A stretch of DNA of 64,000 nt. It comes from Streptomyces polyasparticus. GTDB taxonomy: Bacteria > Actinomycetota > Actinomycetes > Streptomycetales > Streptomycetaceae. Both the position numbers and the translations under genes were made by a program. The stretch is taken from assembly GCF_014493765.1 (NCBI RefSeq), contig NZ_JACTVJ010000010.1, positions 372,001 through 436,000 on the forward strand, given 5' to 3'. The notes beneath the pieces are model-generated. The model worked only from the letters and a program-made list of their open reading frames with translations, did not search any database and had not been told where the DNA came from. This document shows positions 32,873 through 42,608 of the stretch, in pieces. Numbering within the stretch: position 1 is the stretch's first letter; every line of letters starts with the position of its first letter.

Positions 32873-33901
32873 CTAGAAGGTCGGCTCGTCCCGTACGGGA
32901 GCGAAGAAGCGCTCCACATCGGCTGCCGTCACCGATGCCAGATCGGCCGGGGTCCACTTCGGGGACCGGTCCTTGTCGATCACCTGGGCGCGCACGCCCT
33001 CGACCAGATCGGGCATCGTCACGGCGGCGCACGAGACGCGGAACTCCTGGACCAGGACCTCTTCCAGGGTGCTCAACTCCCGTGCCCGGCGCACCGCTTC
33101 GAGGGTCACCTTCAGCGAGGTGGGCGACTTCGACTGGAGCGTGACCGCCGCCTCCTTCGCGGCCGGCACCCCACTGCCGAGGAGACGTTCCAGGATGTCC
33201 TCGACGCTGTCCGCCGCGTAGCACGCGTCGATCCACTCGCGGGCCGCGGCCAGCTCGCCCTCGGGGGCGGGCTGCGCCCAGCGCTCGACCGCCACGTGCG
33301 CGGGCAGCCGCGCGAGATCCTCCCGCAGATGCGGCAGCAGCGCGGAGGGGACGAAGTGATCGGCCAGACCGCAGAGCTGCGCGTCCGTCGCCCCGACCGC
33401 CGCACCGGTCAGCGCCAGATGCGTGCCGAGCAGGCCGGGGGTGCGGGAGAGCAGATACGTGCCGCCCACATCCGGTACGAAGCCGATGGTCGTCTCCGGC
33501 ATGGCGACGCGCGAGCGTTCGGTGACGACGCGCAGCGCGCCGTGCGCCGAGAGCCCGACACCGCCGCCCATCACGATGCCGTCCATCAGGGCCACGTACG
33601 GCTTGGGGTAGCGGGCGATCCGGGCGTTGAGGCGGTACTCGTCGCGCCAGAACGCGGCCGAGGCGGTGCCGCCCGCCTTCGCGTCGTCGTGGATGGCGCG
33701 GATGTCGCCGCCCGCGCAGAGCCCGCGCTCGCCGGCTCCCGACAGGACGACGGTCGCGACCGAGGAATCCGTCTCCCATGCGCTCAGCGCGGCGTCGATG
33801 GCGCCGACCATCGCGTGGTCGAGCGCGTTGAGCGCGCGGGGCCGGTTCAGCACGATGTGGGCGGCGCGGCCCTCGGTCCGCAGCAGAACGTCGTCGGTCA
33901 C
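32873..33901 (-). CDS. enoyl-CoA hydratase/isomerase family, 3-hydroxyisobutyryl-CoA hydrolase-like
   Basis: 342 residues from GTG 33901. The crotonase core GAGERGLCAGGDIRAIHDD, YPKPYVALMDGIVMGGGVGLS and PETTIGFVPDVGGTYLL is intact; Glu and Asp of the HIBYL-CoA hydrolase type are in PETTIGFVPD. Length and the C-terminal helical block (SLKVTLEAVRRARELSTLEE) fit HIBCH of valine degradation better than simple enoyl-CoA hydratase (~260 residues). AAAGG precedes the start. A nearby dyad GGTGGA...TCCACC (33920-33940) may regulate it. Confidence 0.85.
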   Translation of the reverse strand: MTDDVLLRTEGRAAHIVLNRPRALNALDHAMVGAIDAALSAWETDSSVATVVLSGAGERGLCAGGDIRAIHDDAKAGGTASAAFWRDEYRLNARIARYPKPYVALMDGIVMGGGVGLSAHGALRVVTERSRVAMPETTIGFVPDVGGTYLLSRTPGLLGTHLALTGAAVGATDAQLCGLADHFVPSALLPHLREDLARLPAHVAVERWAQPAPEGELAAAREWIDACYAADSVEDILERLLGSGVPAAKEAAVTLQSKSPTSLKVTLEAVRRARELSTLEEVLVQEFRVSCAAVTMPDLVEGVRAQVIDKDRSPKWTPADLASVTAADVERFFAPVRDEPTF

Positions 33902-33948
33902 GAGGGTGCGCCTTTCGCCGGTGGAAGATCTTCGTCCACCGTAACGCC

Positions 33949-33976
33949 GGTGGCCCGGCACCATCGCCGGGCCACC
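33949..33976 (-). terminator. terminator of cholesterol oxidase gene
   Basis: Perfect 11-bp stem GGTGGCCCGGC / GCCGGGCCACC with a 6-nt loop (ACCATC), 60 nt past the stop codon at 34037. Confidence 0.75.
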
Positions 33977-34036
33977 GCGTGCATCAACGATCAGCAGTGC
34001 ATCAGTGCAGTGGAACAACAGAGCAGCGGTACAGCC

Positions 34037-35839
<1,803 letters not shown>

Positions 35840-36514
35840 TCAGTCGCTCAGCCGGCGCACCTTGAGGATGTTGTTGGCGCGGGTCATCACCCGGCCGTCG
35901 GCGAGCGTCACCTCGTGCTCGTAAAGGCGCTCGGTGCGCACTTCCCACTGGCAGTGGTTCAACTGCATCCCCGCGAGCACCTCTTGGGTGCTCGGGAAGT
36001 GCACATCGGGGTGCGGGCCCGGTTCCCAGGACGGGAAGCCGGTGTGGTCGACGACGAGCAGGGTGCCGCCGGGGGCGACGGTCGCGGCGGCGGTGCGCAG
36101 GATCTCGTCGCGGGGCAGGGCGATCAGCGACTGCAGGAAGTGCGCCGAGACCAGGTCGAAGGAGTCGCGTTCGCCCGCGGGCGCCGGGAAGCTCTCGGCG
36201 AGGTCATGGCGCTGGAAGTCGATACGGTCGGCCACGCCCGCCTGTTCGGCGTGCCGGGCGGCACGTTCCAGTGCCACGGCGGACACGTCGGTGGCCGTCA
36301 CCCGCCAGCCCTGGCGCGCCAGCCAGATCGCGTCGCCGCCTTCGCCGCAGCCCAGGTCCAGGGCGTGGCCCGGCGAGAGGTCCTGTGTCTCCGCGACCAG
36401 TTCGGCGTTGGGGCGGCCGCTGAAGAGCCGCTCGCTCTGCCGGTAGCGGCCGTCCCAGAACTCCTGGGCGCTCGGCTGCTCCTCGCCGGTCGTGGTGGTG
36501 TGGGTGTCGGTCAT
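35840..36514 (-). CDS. SAM-dependent methyltransferase (class I)
   Basis: 224 residues. Motif I ALDLGCGEGGDAIWLARQGW, followed by VTATDVSAVALERAARHAEQ and FDLVSAHFLQSL; late GGTLLVVDHTGFP. Family resembles thiopurine/tellurite-type (TPMT/TehB-like) methyltransferases of ~200-230 residues. N-terminal DTHTTTTGEEQPSAQEFWDGRYRQ has the short WDxRY motif of this group. Substrate unknown. GGAAGGG lies before the start. Confidence 0.88.
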   Translation of the reverse strand: MTDTHTTTTGEEQPSAQEFWDGRYRQSERLFSGRPNAELVAETQDLSPGHALDLGCGEGGDAIWLARQGWRVTATDVSAVALERAARHAEQAGVADRIDFQRHDLAESFPAPAGERDSFDLVSAHFLQSLIALPRDEILRTAAATVAPGGTLLVVDHTGFPSWEPGPHPDVHFPSTQEVLAGMQLNHCQWEVRTERLYEHEVTLADGRVMTRANNILKVRRLSD

Positions 36515-36748
36515 CGTCCGGGCCCTTCCGCTGGGGTGCGCGTAGGGCCACGGTGCGCCCGATCTCGACGGCGGTGCAAAGTCCGTTGCCGGAACGGCAA
36601 ATCTTCCCGATCGCGGCGAGGGACTTTGGACCCTGTCATTGGGGGACCTTTGCGGGTCCGAAACCCCCTGCGGTCTCCATAGCCTGGCGGCACAAGCGGT
36701 GCCCCGGTCCGGGGGGTGACCAAGTGTGCGAAGGGGGAGAGGGCGTCC

Positions 36749-36940
36749 GTGCGTTTTCATTTCGGGCTGCGCGTCGTGGGGTACCGGCCTGATGAGGAGG
36801 GCCCGCTGTGCGGTGTGCGCATCGACTCGGTCCCGAACGGCCCGTACTACTGCGGCGAACGCAAGATGGCCGTGCGCTGCGCGGCTCATACGCACCAGGG
36901 CGCGCGCAGGTCCGCGCGCAGGGAGCCCGCTTCCCGCTGA
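36749..36940 (+). CDS. small hypothetical protein
   Basis: 63 residues from GTG 36749. AAGGGGGAGAGGG upstream is a strong ribosome site and the frame is open with a charged, non-repetitive sequence: FHFGLRVVGYRPDEEG and then LCGVRIDSVPNGPYYCGERK. Two Cys could bind metal. No family recognised; it may be spurious. The flanking region 36515-36748 otherwise shows nothing beyond this. Confidence 0.4.
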   Translation: MRFHFGLRVVGYRPDEEGPLCGVRIDSVPNGPYYCGERKMAVRCAAHTHQGARRSARREPASR

Positions 36941-36991
36941 GCCGTCACTGCTGCAGGGGCGAGATCCGGCCATCCGTATGACGATGGTCCA

Positions 36992-37972
36992 GTGAACGAA
37001 GCGCACACAGGCGCCCGCACCGAGCGCCCCCTCGACAAGAGCGACGTCCCCGCCTGGCTCCGGCTGCGCGGCGACATCGAGGCGGTCGACCGCACCGGTC
37101 ACCACCACGACGCCGACGATCTCGCCGAGGAACTGGCCGACCCCAAGCTCGACCTGGCCAAGGACACGCTGGCCGTGTTCGACGGCGACGAGCTCGTGGC
37201 GTACGCCGTCCTTCACACGCCCGAGGGCGCCGTGGACGCGGCCCGTTTCGACGGGGACGCGGGAGTGCACCCGGCGTGGCGGCGCGAGGGCATCGGTACA
37301 CGGCTCGTGGACTTCCTCGACCGGCGCGCCAAGGAGCTGCACACCGAACGATTCGCGCCACTGGAAGGCCGCCTGATGATCACCGGCAAGTCCGGTGACG
37401 AGAACCTCCAGGCGCTCACCGACGCGCTCGGTTTCACGCCCGAGCGCTACTGGTTCGAGATGGTCCACCCGCTGCGGCACGACCGCCCCGAACCGGTCCC
37501 CGCACCCGAGGGCCTCAGGATCGTCCCGTACGACGAGAGCCTGGAGGAGGCGACCCGTCTCGCGCACAACGACGCGTTCCGCGACCACTGGAACTTCACG
37601 GTCATGGACGAGACGGACTGGCGCACCTGGGTCACGGGCTCGCGCTCCTTCCGCCCGGAGATGACACGGCTCCTGGTCGACGGCGACCAGGTGGCGGCCT
37701 ATCTGATCGCCGAGGAGTCGGAGGCCGACACCGAGGCCTTCGGCGTACGCGACTGCCACGTGGGCTACCTCGCGACGCGCCGCGCCTACCGGGGGCGTGG
37801 AGCGGCACCCGCGCTGATGGCGGCCACCCTCGAGGCCGCGTACGGGGCCGGATACGACACGGCCTCCCTCACCGTGGACACGGTGAACCCGTCCGGCGCG
37901 CTCGGGCTCTACGAGCGGCTCGGGTACACGGTGGCGCGGGAGTTCGTGACGTACGGGCGGACGCTGGACTGA
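36992..37972 (+). CDS. GNAT acetyltransferase, two tandem domains
   Basis: 326 residues from GTG 36992. N-terminal half has GDAGVHPAWRREGIGTRLVDFL (acetyl-CoA P-loop). C-terminal half has VGYLATRRAYRGRGAAPALMAA and a VDTVNPSGALGLYERLGYTVA tail. Two GNAT modules of about 150 residues match the mycothiol synthase (MshD) layout, though the active-site pattern cannot be checked by eye. No Shine-Dalgarno site; TATGAC near 36978 may start a short-leader transcript. Confidence 0.85.
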   Translation: MNEAHTGARTERPLDKSDVPAWLRLRGDIEAVDRTGHHHDADDLAEELADPKLDLAKDTLAVFDGDELVAYAVLHTPEGAVDAARFDGDAGVHPAWRREGIGTRLVDFLDRRAKELHTERFAPLEGRLMITGKSGDENLQALTDALGFTPERYWFEMVHPLRHDRPEPVPAPEGLRIVPYDESLEEATRLAHNDAFRDHWNFTVMDETDWRTWVTGSRSFRPEMTRLLVDGDQVAAYLIAEESEADTEAFGVRDCHVGYLATRRAYRGRGAAPALMAATLEAAYGAGYDTASLTVDTVNPSGALGLYERLGYTVAREFVTYGRTLD

Positions 37973-37983
37973 AGCCGGCCGTA

Positions 37984-38006
37984 GGGCCCGGTCGACTGCC
38001 GGGCCC
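37984..38006. terminator. bidirectional terminator
   Basis: GGGCCCGG-N7-CCGGGCCC, perfect 8-bp stem, between convergent genes. Confidence 0.7.
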
Positions 38007-38017
38007 CACATGCGCGT

Positions 38018-38800
38018 TCAGGATGCGGAGACCAGGCGGTGTCCTTCGCCGGCAGCCGCCCGGACCAGCACCTCGGCCAGTTCGCCGGGCGCCGACAGCA
38101 TCGGCCAGTGCCCCGTCGGCAGATCGAAGAGCGTGACCCGGGGGTCGAGCAGCCGCTGCGCGCGGCGGTCGCCCGCCGCCACGACGGCCTCGACCAGGGC
38201 GATGCTCATGCCGTTCGCGGTGCAGAAGACACCCGACGCGGGGAGTTCCAGGGCCTTGCCCGTCAGCTGCAGCGGCTGGGTCAGGGTGCCGATGGGCTGC
38301 GGCGCCGCGAGGCGGGCGAGACGCTCGAGCCCCGCCTCGTCGATCCCCTCCAGGCTGGCCCAGGTGGCGGTGTCCGTGAGCGGCGGCGGCAGGAGCGTAT
38401 GGCCGTCCTCGCTGTGCGCGATCCGCGCCGTCACGTGATCGCCCACCTCCTCCGGCGCCACATCGAGCACCGACTCGCCGTCCTCGGGCATGCCGGTGTC
38501 CACGTACACGATCCGCTCGACGCGTCCGGGCCTGCGGTCCGCGGCGCCGAGCACCGGGAAGATGCCGTAGCAGTGGCCGACGAGGACGAGCTGCGGCGCG
38601 TCCGCATGGTCGATCAGCTGCACCACATCCTCGACATGGGTCTCCAAGTCGGTGGCCGGACCGGTGAGATGGCGGCGGTCGCCGTAGCCCGTGAGCGTCG
38701 CCGGGTGCACTTCCGCACCCCCGTCGCGCAGCCGCGCCGCCACGTCACGCCAGATCCAGCCGCCCGTGTAACCGCCCGAGACCAGGACGTATCCCGTCAT
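38018..38800 (-). CDS. alpha/beta hydrolase (esterase-like)
   Basis: 260 residues from ATG 38800 with GGAGCACGGTC upstream. YVLVSGGYTGGWIWRDVAARL, then VEDVVQLIDHADAPQLVLVGHCYGIFPVLG with a Cys in place of the usual Ser at the elbow (GHCYG), and late TLFDLPTGHWPMLSAPGEL with the catalytic His. A Cys nucleophile is found in some dienelactone hydrolase-like enzymes. Short non-helical lid. Substrate unknown. Confidence 0.85.
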   Translation of the reverse strand: MTGYVLVSGGYTGGWIWRDVAARLRDGGAEVHPATLTGYGDRRHLTGPATDLETHVEDVVQLIDHADAPQLVLVGHCYGIFPVLGAADRRPGRVERIVYVDTGMPEDGESVLDVAPEEVGDHVTARIAHSEDGHTLLPPPLTDTATWASLEGIDEAGLERLARLAAPQPIGTLTQPLQLTGKALELPASGVFCTANGMSIALVEAVVAAGDRRAQRLLDPRVTLFDLPTGHWPMLSAPGELAEVLVRAAAGEGHRLVSAS

Positions 38801-38947
38801 GACCGTGCTCCTTTCACGCTTTCCCGCTTTGCCGCGCCGCCCCGGACCGTCGGGCCGGCCGCGTCCGTCCGCACGGTAGGAACTCCACCTGGGGGAGGTT
38901 CAAGTCCGCGCGGTGCGCGGGTGCGAAAGCCGTGCGGCTCCCGGGTG

Positions 38948-38970
38948 TTGTCACAGGCCGCCGGTAGCTT
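38948..38970 (+). promoter_or_regulatory. PafBC-type promoter candidate
   Basis: TTGTCA, 11 nt, TAGCTT: same spacing as the RecA-independent damage promoter; the CAG after TTGTCA differs from the consensus GTG. About 40 nt upstream of the RibD-like gene. Confidence 0.5.
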
Positions 38971-39010
38971 CGGGAGCGACGGTCCGCCCCTTTGCGACGA
39001 GGAGCTCACG

Positions 39011-39589
39011 GTGCGAAAGATCATCCTGTCTCTGTCGGTCTCCCTGGACGGCTACTTCGAGGGGCCGGGCGGCAGCCTCGACTGGCATCTGGTCGACGAG
39101 GAGCTGCACCAGCACTTCAACGACCAGCTGCGCACCATGAGCGCCTTCCTCGACGGCCGGGTCTCGCACGAGTTGATGGCCGCGTACTGGCCGACGGCCG
39201 ACGCGAACCCCGAAGCCTCCCCGGCAGAGGCCGAGTTCGCCGGGATCTGGCGGGACATGCCCAAGTACGTGTTCTCGCGGACGCTCACGAAGGCGGACTG
39301 GAACGCGAAGGTGCTGCGCCGGGTCGACCGGGAGGAGATCAACGCCCTCAAGGCCCAGCCGGGCGGCGACATGGTGATCGGCGGCGCGACCATCGCCGAC
39401 GAGTTCCGCCGCCAGGGGCTCATCGACGCCTACCACCTCTATGTCATGCCGGTGATCCTGGGCGCGGGCCGCCCGCTGTTCCCCGCCTCCGGCGTGCGCA
39501 CGGATCTGCGGCTCGTGGAGACGCGCAGGTTCACCAATGGGGTGGCGCTGCTGCGGTACGAGGCGGGGGCGGGGGACAGTCAGGGCTAG
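39011..39589 (+). CDS. dihydrofolate reductase/RibD C-terminal-like oxidoreductase
   Basis: 192 residues from GTG 39011 (GAGGAG upstream). KIILSLSVSLDGYFEGPGGSLDWHLVDE is the first DHFR-fold strand and substrate loop. GGDMVIGGATIADEFRRQGLIDAYHLYVMPVILG is the RibD_C core with the phosphate/NADPH loop GGATI. Such yyaP/DHFR-like proteins are about 180-200 residues and mostly of unknown substrate. The promoter pattern suggests DNA-damage response. Confidence 0.9.
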   Translation: MRKIILSLSVSLDGYFEGPGGSLDWHLVDEELHQHFNDQLRTMSAFLDGRVSHELMAAYWPTADANPEASPAEAEFAGIWRDMPKYVFSRTLTKADWNAKVLRRVDREEINALKAQPGGDMVIGGATIADEFRRQGLIDAYHLYVMPVILGAGRPLFPASGVRTDLRLVETRRFTNGVALLRYEAGAGDSQG

Positions 39590-39626
39590 CGGGGCGCAGC
39601 TCGGTGCGGCCCGTGCGAGCGGCAGC

Positions 39627-39941
39627 TCAGTGCAGCGCCTTCAGGCCGATCACGCAGCCCACGATGCCCGCGAGGAACAGCAGTTTCAGGGCCGACACCG
39701 GCTCACCGTCGAAGATCATCGCGTACGTGACGGTGAGGACGGCGCCGATGCCCACCCAGACTGCATAGCCGGTGCCCACCGGAAGCGTGCGCAGCGCGAA
39801 GGCCAGTCCGGCCATGCTCGCCACCAGTCCCACGCCGAAGACGACGGTCGGAAGGACCCGCGAGAACCCCTCGGATTTGCCCAGAGCGGTGGCCCAGACG
39901 GCCTCGAGCATCCCGGAAACGATCAGAACGATCCATGCCAT
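39627..39941 (-). CDS. gdx: SMR family guanidinium exporter (Gdx/SugE)
   Basis: 104 residues, four membrane helices. ATG 39941 with GAGGGAGTCGTCGTC. The signature AWIVLIVSGMLEAVWATALG carries the essential TM1 Glu13; other helices are VVFGVGLVASMAGLAFAL, VGTGYAVWVGIGAVLTVTYAMI and LLFLAGIVGCVIGLKAL. The SugE/Gdx type carries guanidinium out in exchange for protons. Its leader holds a guanidine-III riboswitch, which fixes this specificity rather than general drug resistance. Confidence 0.93.
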   Translation of the reverse strand: MAWIVLIVSGMLEAVWATALGKSEGFSRVLPTVVFGVGLVASMAGLAFALRTLPVGTGYAVWVGIGAVLTVTYAMIFDGEPVSALKLLFLAGIVGCVIGLKALH

Positions 39942-39956
39942 GACGACGACTCCCTC

Positions 39957-39997
39957 GGCACCGTCGTCGAAATCCGGGTACGGCGCGCCTCGTCCGG
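39957..39997 (-). promoter_or_regulatory. guanidine-III riboswitch (ykkC-III)
   Basis: Minus strand begins CCGGACGAGGCGCGCC, then GTACCCGG, a short linker, and ACGACGGTGCC. The first parts match the Thermobifida fusca guanidine-III aptamer at nearly all positions (only GGU versus GGC). GCGCCGT pairs with ACGGTGC as the pseudoknot helix (one G-U), and CCGG with CCGG as P1. The element abuts the Shine-Dalgarno GAGGGA (39951-39956) of gdx, consistent with translational control by guanidinium. Confidence 0.85.
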
Positions 39998-40057
39998 GAG
40001 CCGGTTGGGGCTCTGTCCCCATGATCGCACAAATGGGCGTACGGCTGCCGTGCGCAG

Positions 40058-40079
40058 GCCGGTGACCTTGGCCACCGGC
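40058..40079 (-). terminator. hairpin between marR and gdx
   Basis: GCCGGTG-N8-CACCGGC lies after the MarR stop (40108) and before the riboswitch, so gdx is probably transcribed on its own. Confidence 0.55.
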
Positions 40080-40107
40080 GCCCCGGCTCCGTCCTGCGGA
40101 TCAGGCG

Positions 40108-40611
40108 CTACGCCGGGTCCGCCGCCTCGTCGTTGTAGCGCGTCAAGTACGCGGCGAACCGGCTGAGTTCGGCCGGATCCCAGTCGGACAGGCGCGCGTG
40201 GAAGGCCTGGCTGCGACGGTCCGCGGCCTGTGCGAGGACCTGCTCGCCCTGCGCGGTCAGATGCAGGAGCTGGATGCGGTGGTCGGCGGGGTCGCTGCGC
40301 CGCTCGACGTGCCCGGCCCGCTCCAGGGCGGCCACCTGACGGCTGACCGTCGACTTGTCGAGCAGGTAGTACGTGGCCAGGTCCGTGGCGCGACAGCCGC
40401 CGCTGTCCTCGAGGTGGGCGAGCAGGGTGAAGGACACCAGGGAGAGCTCCGGGTGCATCCGCGCCGCCGCGGCGCGGGCGCGGCGCGCGAAGGCCGTGAG
40501 CTCCCGCTGGATGGTGGCCACCGCGGCCTCGCGTACGCCGGCGTCTCCTGCGGCGGCGTCGGTTTCTCGTACGCCGGTGTCGGCCCCTGAGGCGCTGGTC
40601 GAGCCGGTCAT
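40108..40611 (-). CDS. MarR family transcriptional regulator
   Basis: 167 residues from ATG 40611 (GAGGGAGCAACC upstream). Winged helix: LSLVSFTLLAHLEDSGGCRATDL, recognition helix LDKSTVSRQVAALERAGHVER, wing SDPADHRIQLLHLTAQGEQV. The dimer helices at both ends are present. Divergent from the membrane protein gene at 40708, over the palindrome at 40658. It should repress that gene and itself. Confidence 0.9.
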   Translation of the reverse strand: MTGSTSASGADTGVRETDAAAGDAGVREAAVATIQRELTAFARRARAAAARMHPELSLVSFTLLAHLEDSGGCRATDLATYYLLDKSTVSRQVAALERAGHVERRSDPADHRIQLLHLTAQGEQVLAQAADRRSQAFHARLSDWDPAELSRFAAYLTRYNDEAADPA

Positions 40612-40657
40612 GGTTGCTCCCTCGCGAAAAGTAGTTGTAGAGTACATCTATCAAGGA

Positions 40658-40674
40658 AGTTGTAAAAGACAACT
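40658..40674. promoter_or_regulatory. MarR operator candidate
   Basis: AGTTGT-AAAAG-ACAACT, perfect 6-5-6 inverted repeat in the shared 96-bp gap. A partial second copy (AGTTGTAG...CATCTA, ~40633-40650) lies to its left. On the minus strand TTGTCT overlaps it and TAGATG lies 16 nt further, giving a possible MarR promoter. Confidence 0.55.
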
Positions 40675-40707
40675 ATCAGGCAACCATCAGCTCTGAGGAA
40701 CGCAGTC

Positions 40708-41859
40708 GTGAGCGGAACACACCGGCAGGACCACGGAAACACGCACACGGCCGAAGCGGCGCCCGCCTCGCGCCTGCTCGGCTCCGCACCGCCCGGCACC
40801 CTGCGCCATGTCGTGACGCACCTGCTCACGCCGCTTCTGATGTGCGTCGGCATGGGCCTCGCCTACCTCGGCGCCTTCGCCCAGCCCGAACCCCACCAGC
40901 TGCCCGTGGCGATCGTCGGCAGCGGCACCCAGGTGCAGGCCCTCGCTCAGGAACTGCACGACAAGACCGGGGACGCGCTCGACGTACGGACCCTGCCGGA
41001 CCGCGCGGCCGCCGAACAGGCGCTCAAGGCGCGCGACATCGCCGGTGCCTACCTGCCCGGCAGCTCGAACCTGCTGGTCGCGACCGCGGGATCCGACACC
41101 AGCGCCACCGCCACGGAGAAGGTCTTCACACCCGTCGCCGAAAAGCAGGGCGAACCCCTGCACGTGACCGACGTCGTGCCGCCGGCCGACGGCGACCCCA
41201 CCGGACAGGGAGTGTTCTTCCTGCTCGTCGCGCTGAGCATCGGCGCGTACGCCTCCGTCGCCGTGCTGGGCGCCGCGGGCGGGGCGCTGCCGATGCGGAT
41301 CCGGGCCCTGTTCGTCGCCGGCACCTCGTTCGTCGTCAGCCTGATCGGCACGGCCTTCGCCGGACCGGTCTTCCACCTGGTCGACGACCACCTGTGGGGT
41401 CTGTGGGCCATGGCCTGGATGTACGCGGCCGGGATCCTGTTCCTCGGCATCGGGCTGCACACCTTCCTCAAGCGCTGGACGACGCTCGGGGTGATGGTCC
41501 TGTTCGTGATGCTCAACTTCACCAGCTCGGGCGGGATCTTCCGGCCGGAGCTGCAGAACGGCTTCTTCGGCGCGCTGCACTCCTTCTGGAACGGCGCCGG
41601 CTTCGTCGAGGGCGTGCGCTCGCTCGTCTACTTCGGCGGACACGATCTGGCGCGCAATGTGTGGACGCTGGCGATCTGGCTGACCGTGGGCGTGGCGGCG
41701 GTGACGGCCTCGGGGATCGTCGAGCGTCGGCGGAAGGCGGCCCTCGTCGCGGACCAGGCCGGGGCCGATTCCGTACGGCGACAGAGCGCCGTCGAACGGC
41801 GAAACGCCGATGAACTGGCTGCCGAGGAAGAGGAGATGGAGGAGGCGGTCGCCGTCTGA
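40708..41859 (+). CDS. ABC-2/YhgE-type membrane protein
   Basis: 383 residues from GTG 40708 (GAGGAACGCAGTC). A first helix (VVTHLLTPLLMCVGMGLAYLGAF) precedes an extracytoplasmic domain of ~120 residues with Pip/YhgE-style opening (QLPVAIVGSGTQVQALAQEL). Five more helices follow (VFFLLVALSIGAYASVAVLG ... TLAIWLTVGVAAVTASGIV). The C-terminal tail is charged. Such half-transporters act with MarR repressors as drug or lipid exporters; the substrate is unknown. Confidence 0.82.
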   Translation: MSGTHRQDHGNTHTAEAAPASRLLGSAPPGTLRHVVTHLLTPLLMCVGMGLAYLGAFAQPEPHQLPVAIVGSGTQVQALAQELHDKTGDALDVRTLPDRAAAEQALKARDIAGAYLPGSSNLLVATAGSDTSATATEKVFTPVAEKQGEPLHVTDVVPPADGDPTGQGVFFLLVALSIGAYASVAVLGAAGGALPMRIRALFVAGTSFVVSLIGTAFAGPVFHLVDDHLWGLWAMAWMYAAGILFLGIGLHTFLKRWTTLGVMVLFVMLNFTSSGGIFRPELQNGFFGALHSFWNGAGFVEGVRSLVYFGGHDLARNVWTLAIWLTVGVAAVTASGIVERRRKAALVADQAGADSVRRQSAVERRNADELAAEEEEMEEAVAV

Positions 41860-41901
41860 CCGGCGGTGGACCTGCCCGGGCCGCGCGCTCCGCACCGCCG
41901 G
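41860..41901 (+). terminator. terminator of membrane protein gene
   Basis: CCGGCGGTG / CACCGCCGG perfect 9-bp stem with a 24-nt structured loop starting at the base after the stop codon. Confidence 0.6.
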
Positions 41902-41943
41902 AACGCGCGGCTTTCCGCTGCCGAGATCGAAATCCGGGCGACG

Positions 41944-41966
41944 TTGTCAGCGGGCGGTGCCAGACT
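41944..41966 (+). promoter_or_regulatory. PafBC/RecA-independent DNA-damage type promoter
   Basis: TTGTCAGCG, 8 nt, CAGACT, ending 6 nt before ATG 41973. Compared with TTGTCRGTG-N8-TANNNT there is one change in each half. The mRNA should be leaderless. Confidence 0.58.
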
Positions 41967-41972
41967 GCCCGC

Positions 41973-42566
41973 ATGACGACTGATGCCCAGGCCAAGGCCC
42001 ATCTTCTCCGCTATCTGCAGGCTGCCCGCGAAGCCCTGCTCTGGAAGGTCGACGGACTTTCCGAGTACGACATACGCCGCCCGCTGACGCCCACCGGCAC
42101 CAATCTCCTGGGTCTGGTCAAGCATGTGGCCGGCACGGAAGCGGGCTACCTGGGCGATGTGTTCGGCCGGCCGTTCCCCGAGCCGCTGCCGTGGATGGCC
42201 GAGGACGCCGAGGCCAATGCGGACATGTGGGCCGGACCCGACGAGTCCCGCGAGGACGTCGTGGGGCTGTACCGCCGCGTGTGGGAGCACTCCGACGCGA
42301 CCGTCGAGGCCCTGGAGCTCGGTGCCACCGGTGTGGTGCCGTGGTGGCACCCGGACCGCCGCGAGGTCACGCTGGAGCAGATCCTCATCCACATGATCGC
42401 CGAGTCCCACCGGCATGCCGGGCACGCCGACATCGTGCGCGAACTGGTGGACGGATCGGTGGGGATGAGGAAGGGGAACGAGAACCTGCCGTCGACCGAC
42501 ACCGACTGGTGGAAGGCCCATTACGACCGGCTCGAAATGGCCGCGAAGCAGGCGCAGGAGGACTGA
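41973..42566 (+). CDS. DinB family protein (DUF664)
   Basis: 197 residues, no Shine-Dalgarno. LLRYLQAAREALLWKVDGLSEYDIRRPL, LGLVKHVAGTEAGYLGDVFG, and LIHMIAESHRHAGHADIVREL carry the three metal His of the DinB four-helix bundle (KH, H-R-H-A-GH). DUF664 proteins are metal-dependent thiol (mycothiol/bacillithiol) enzymes of mostly unknown reaction. The damage-type promoter fits the DinB name origin. Next gene GNAT starts 42 nt later. Confidence 0.88.
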   Translation: MTTDAQAKAHLLRYLQAAREALLWKVDGLSEYDIRRPLTPTGTNLLGLVKHVAGTEAGYLGDVFGRPFPEPLPWMAEDAEANADMWAGPDESREDVVGLYRRVWEHSDATVEALELGATGVVPWWHPDRREVTLEQILIHMIAESHRHAGHADIVRELVDGSVGMRKGNENLPSTDTDWWKAHYDRLEMAAKQAQED

Positions 42567-42608
42567 CCCGGCACGAGCGCGCCACCCTCTCTCGCGTACT
42601 GTCGGCGC

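Noticed and set aside
40666-40680. TTGTCT on the minus strand as a damage promoter
   Set aside because: It is the arm of the MarR palindrome and lacks the GTG extension.
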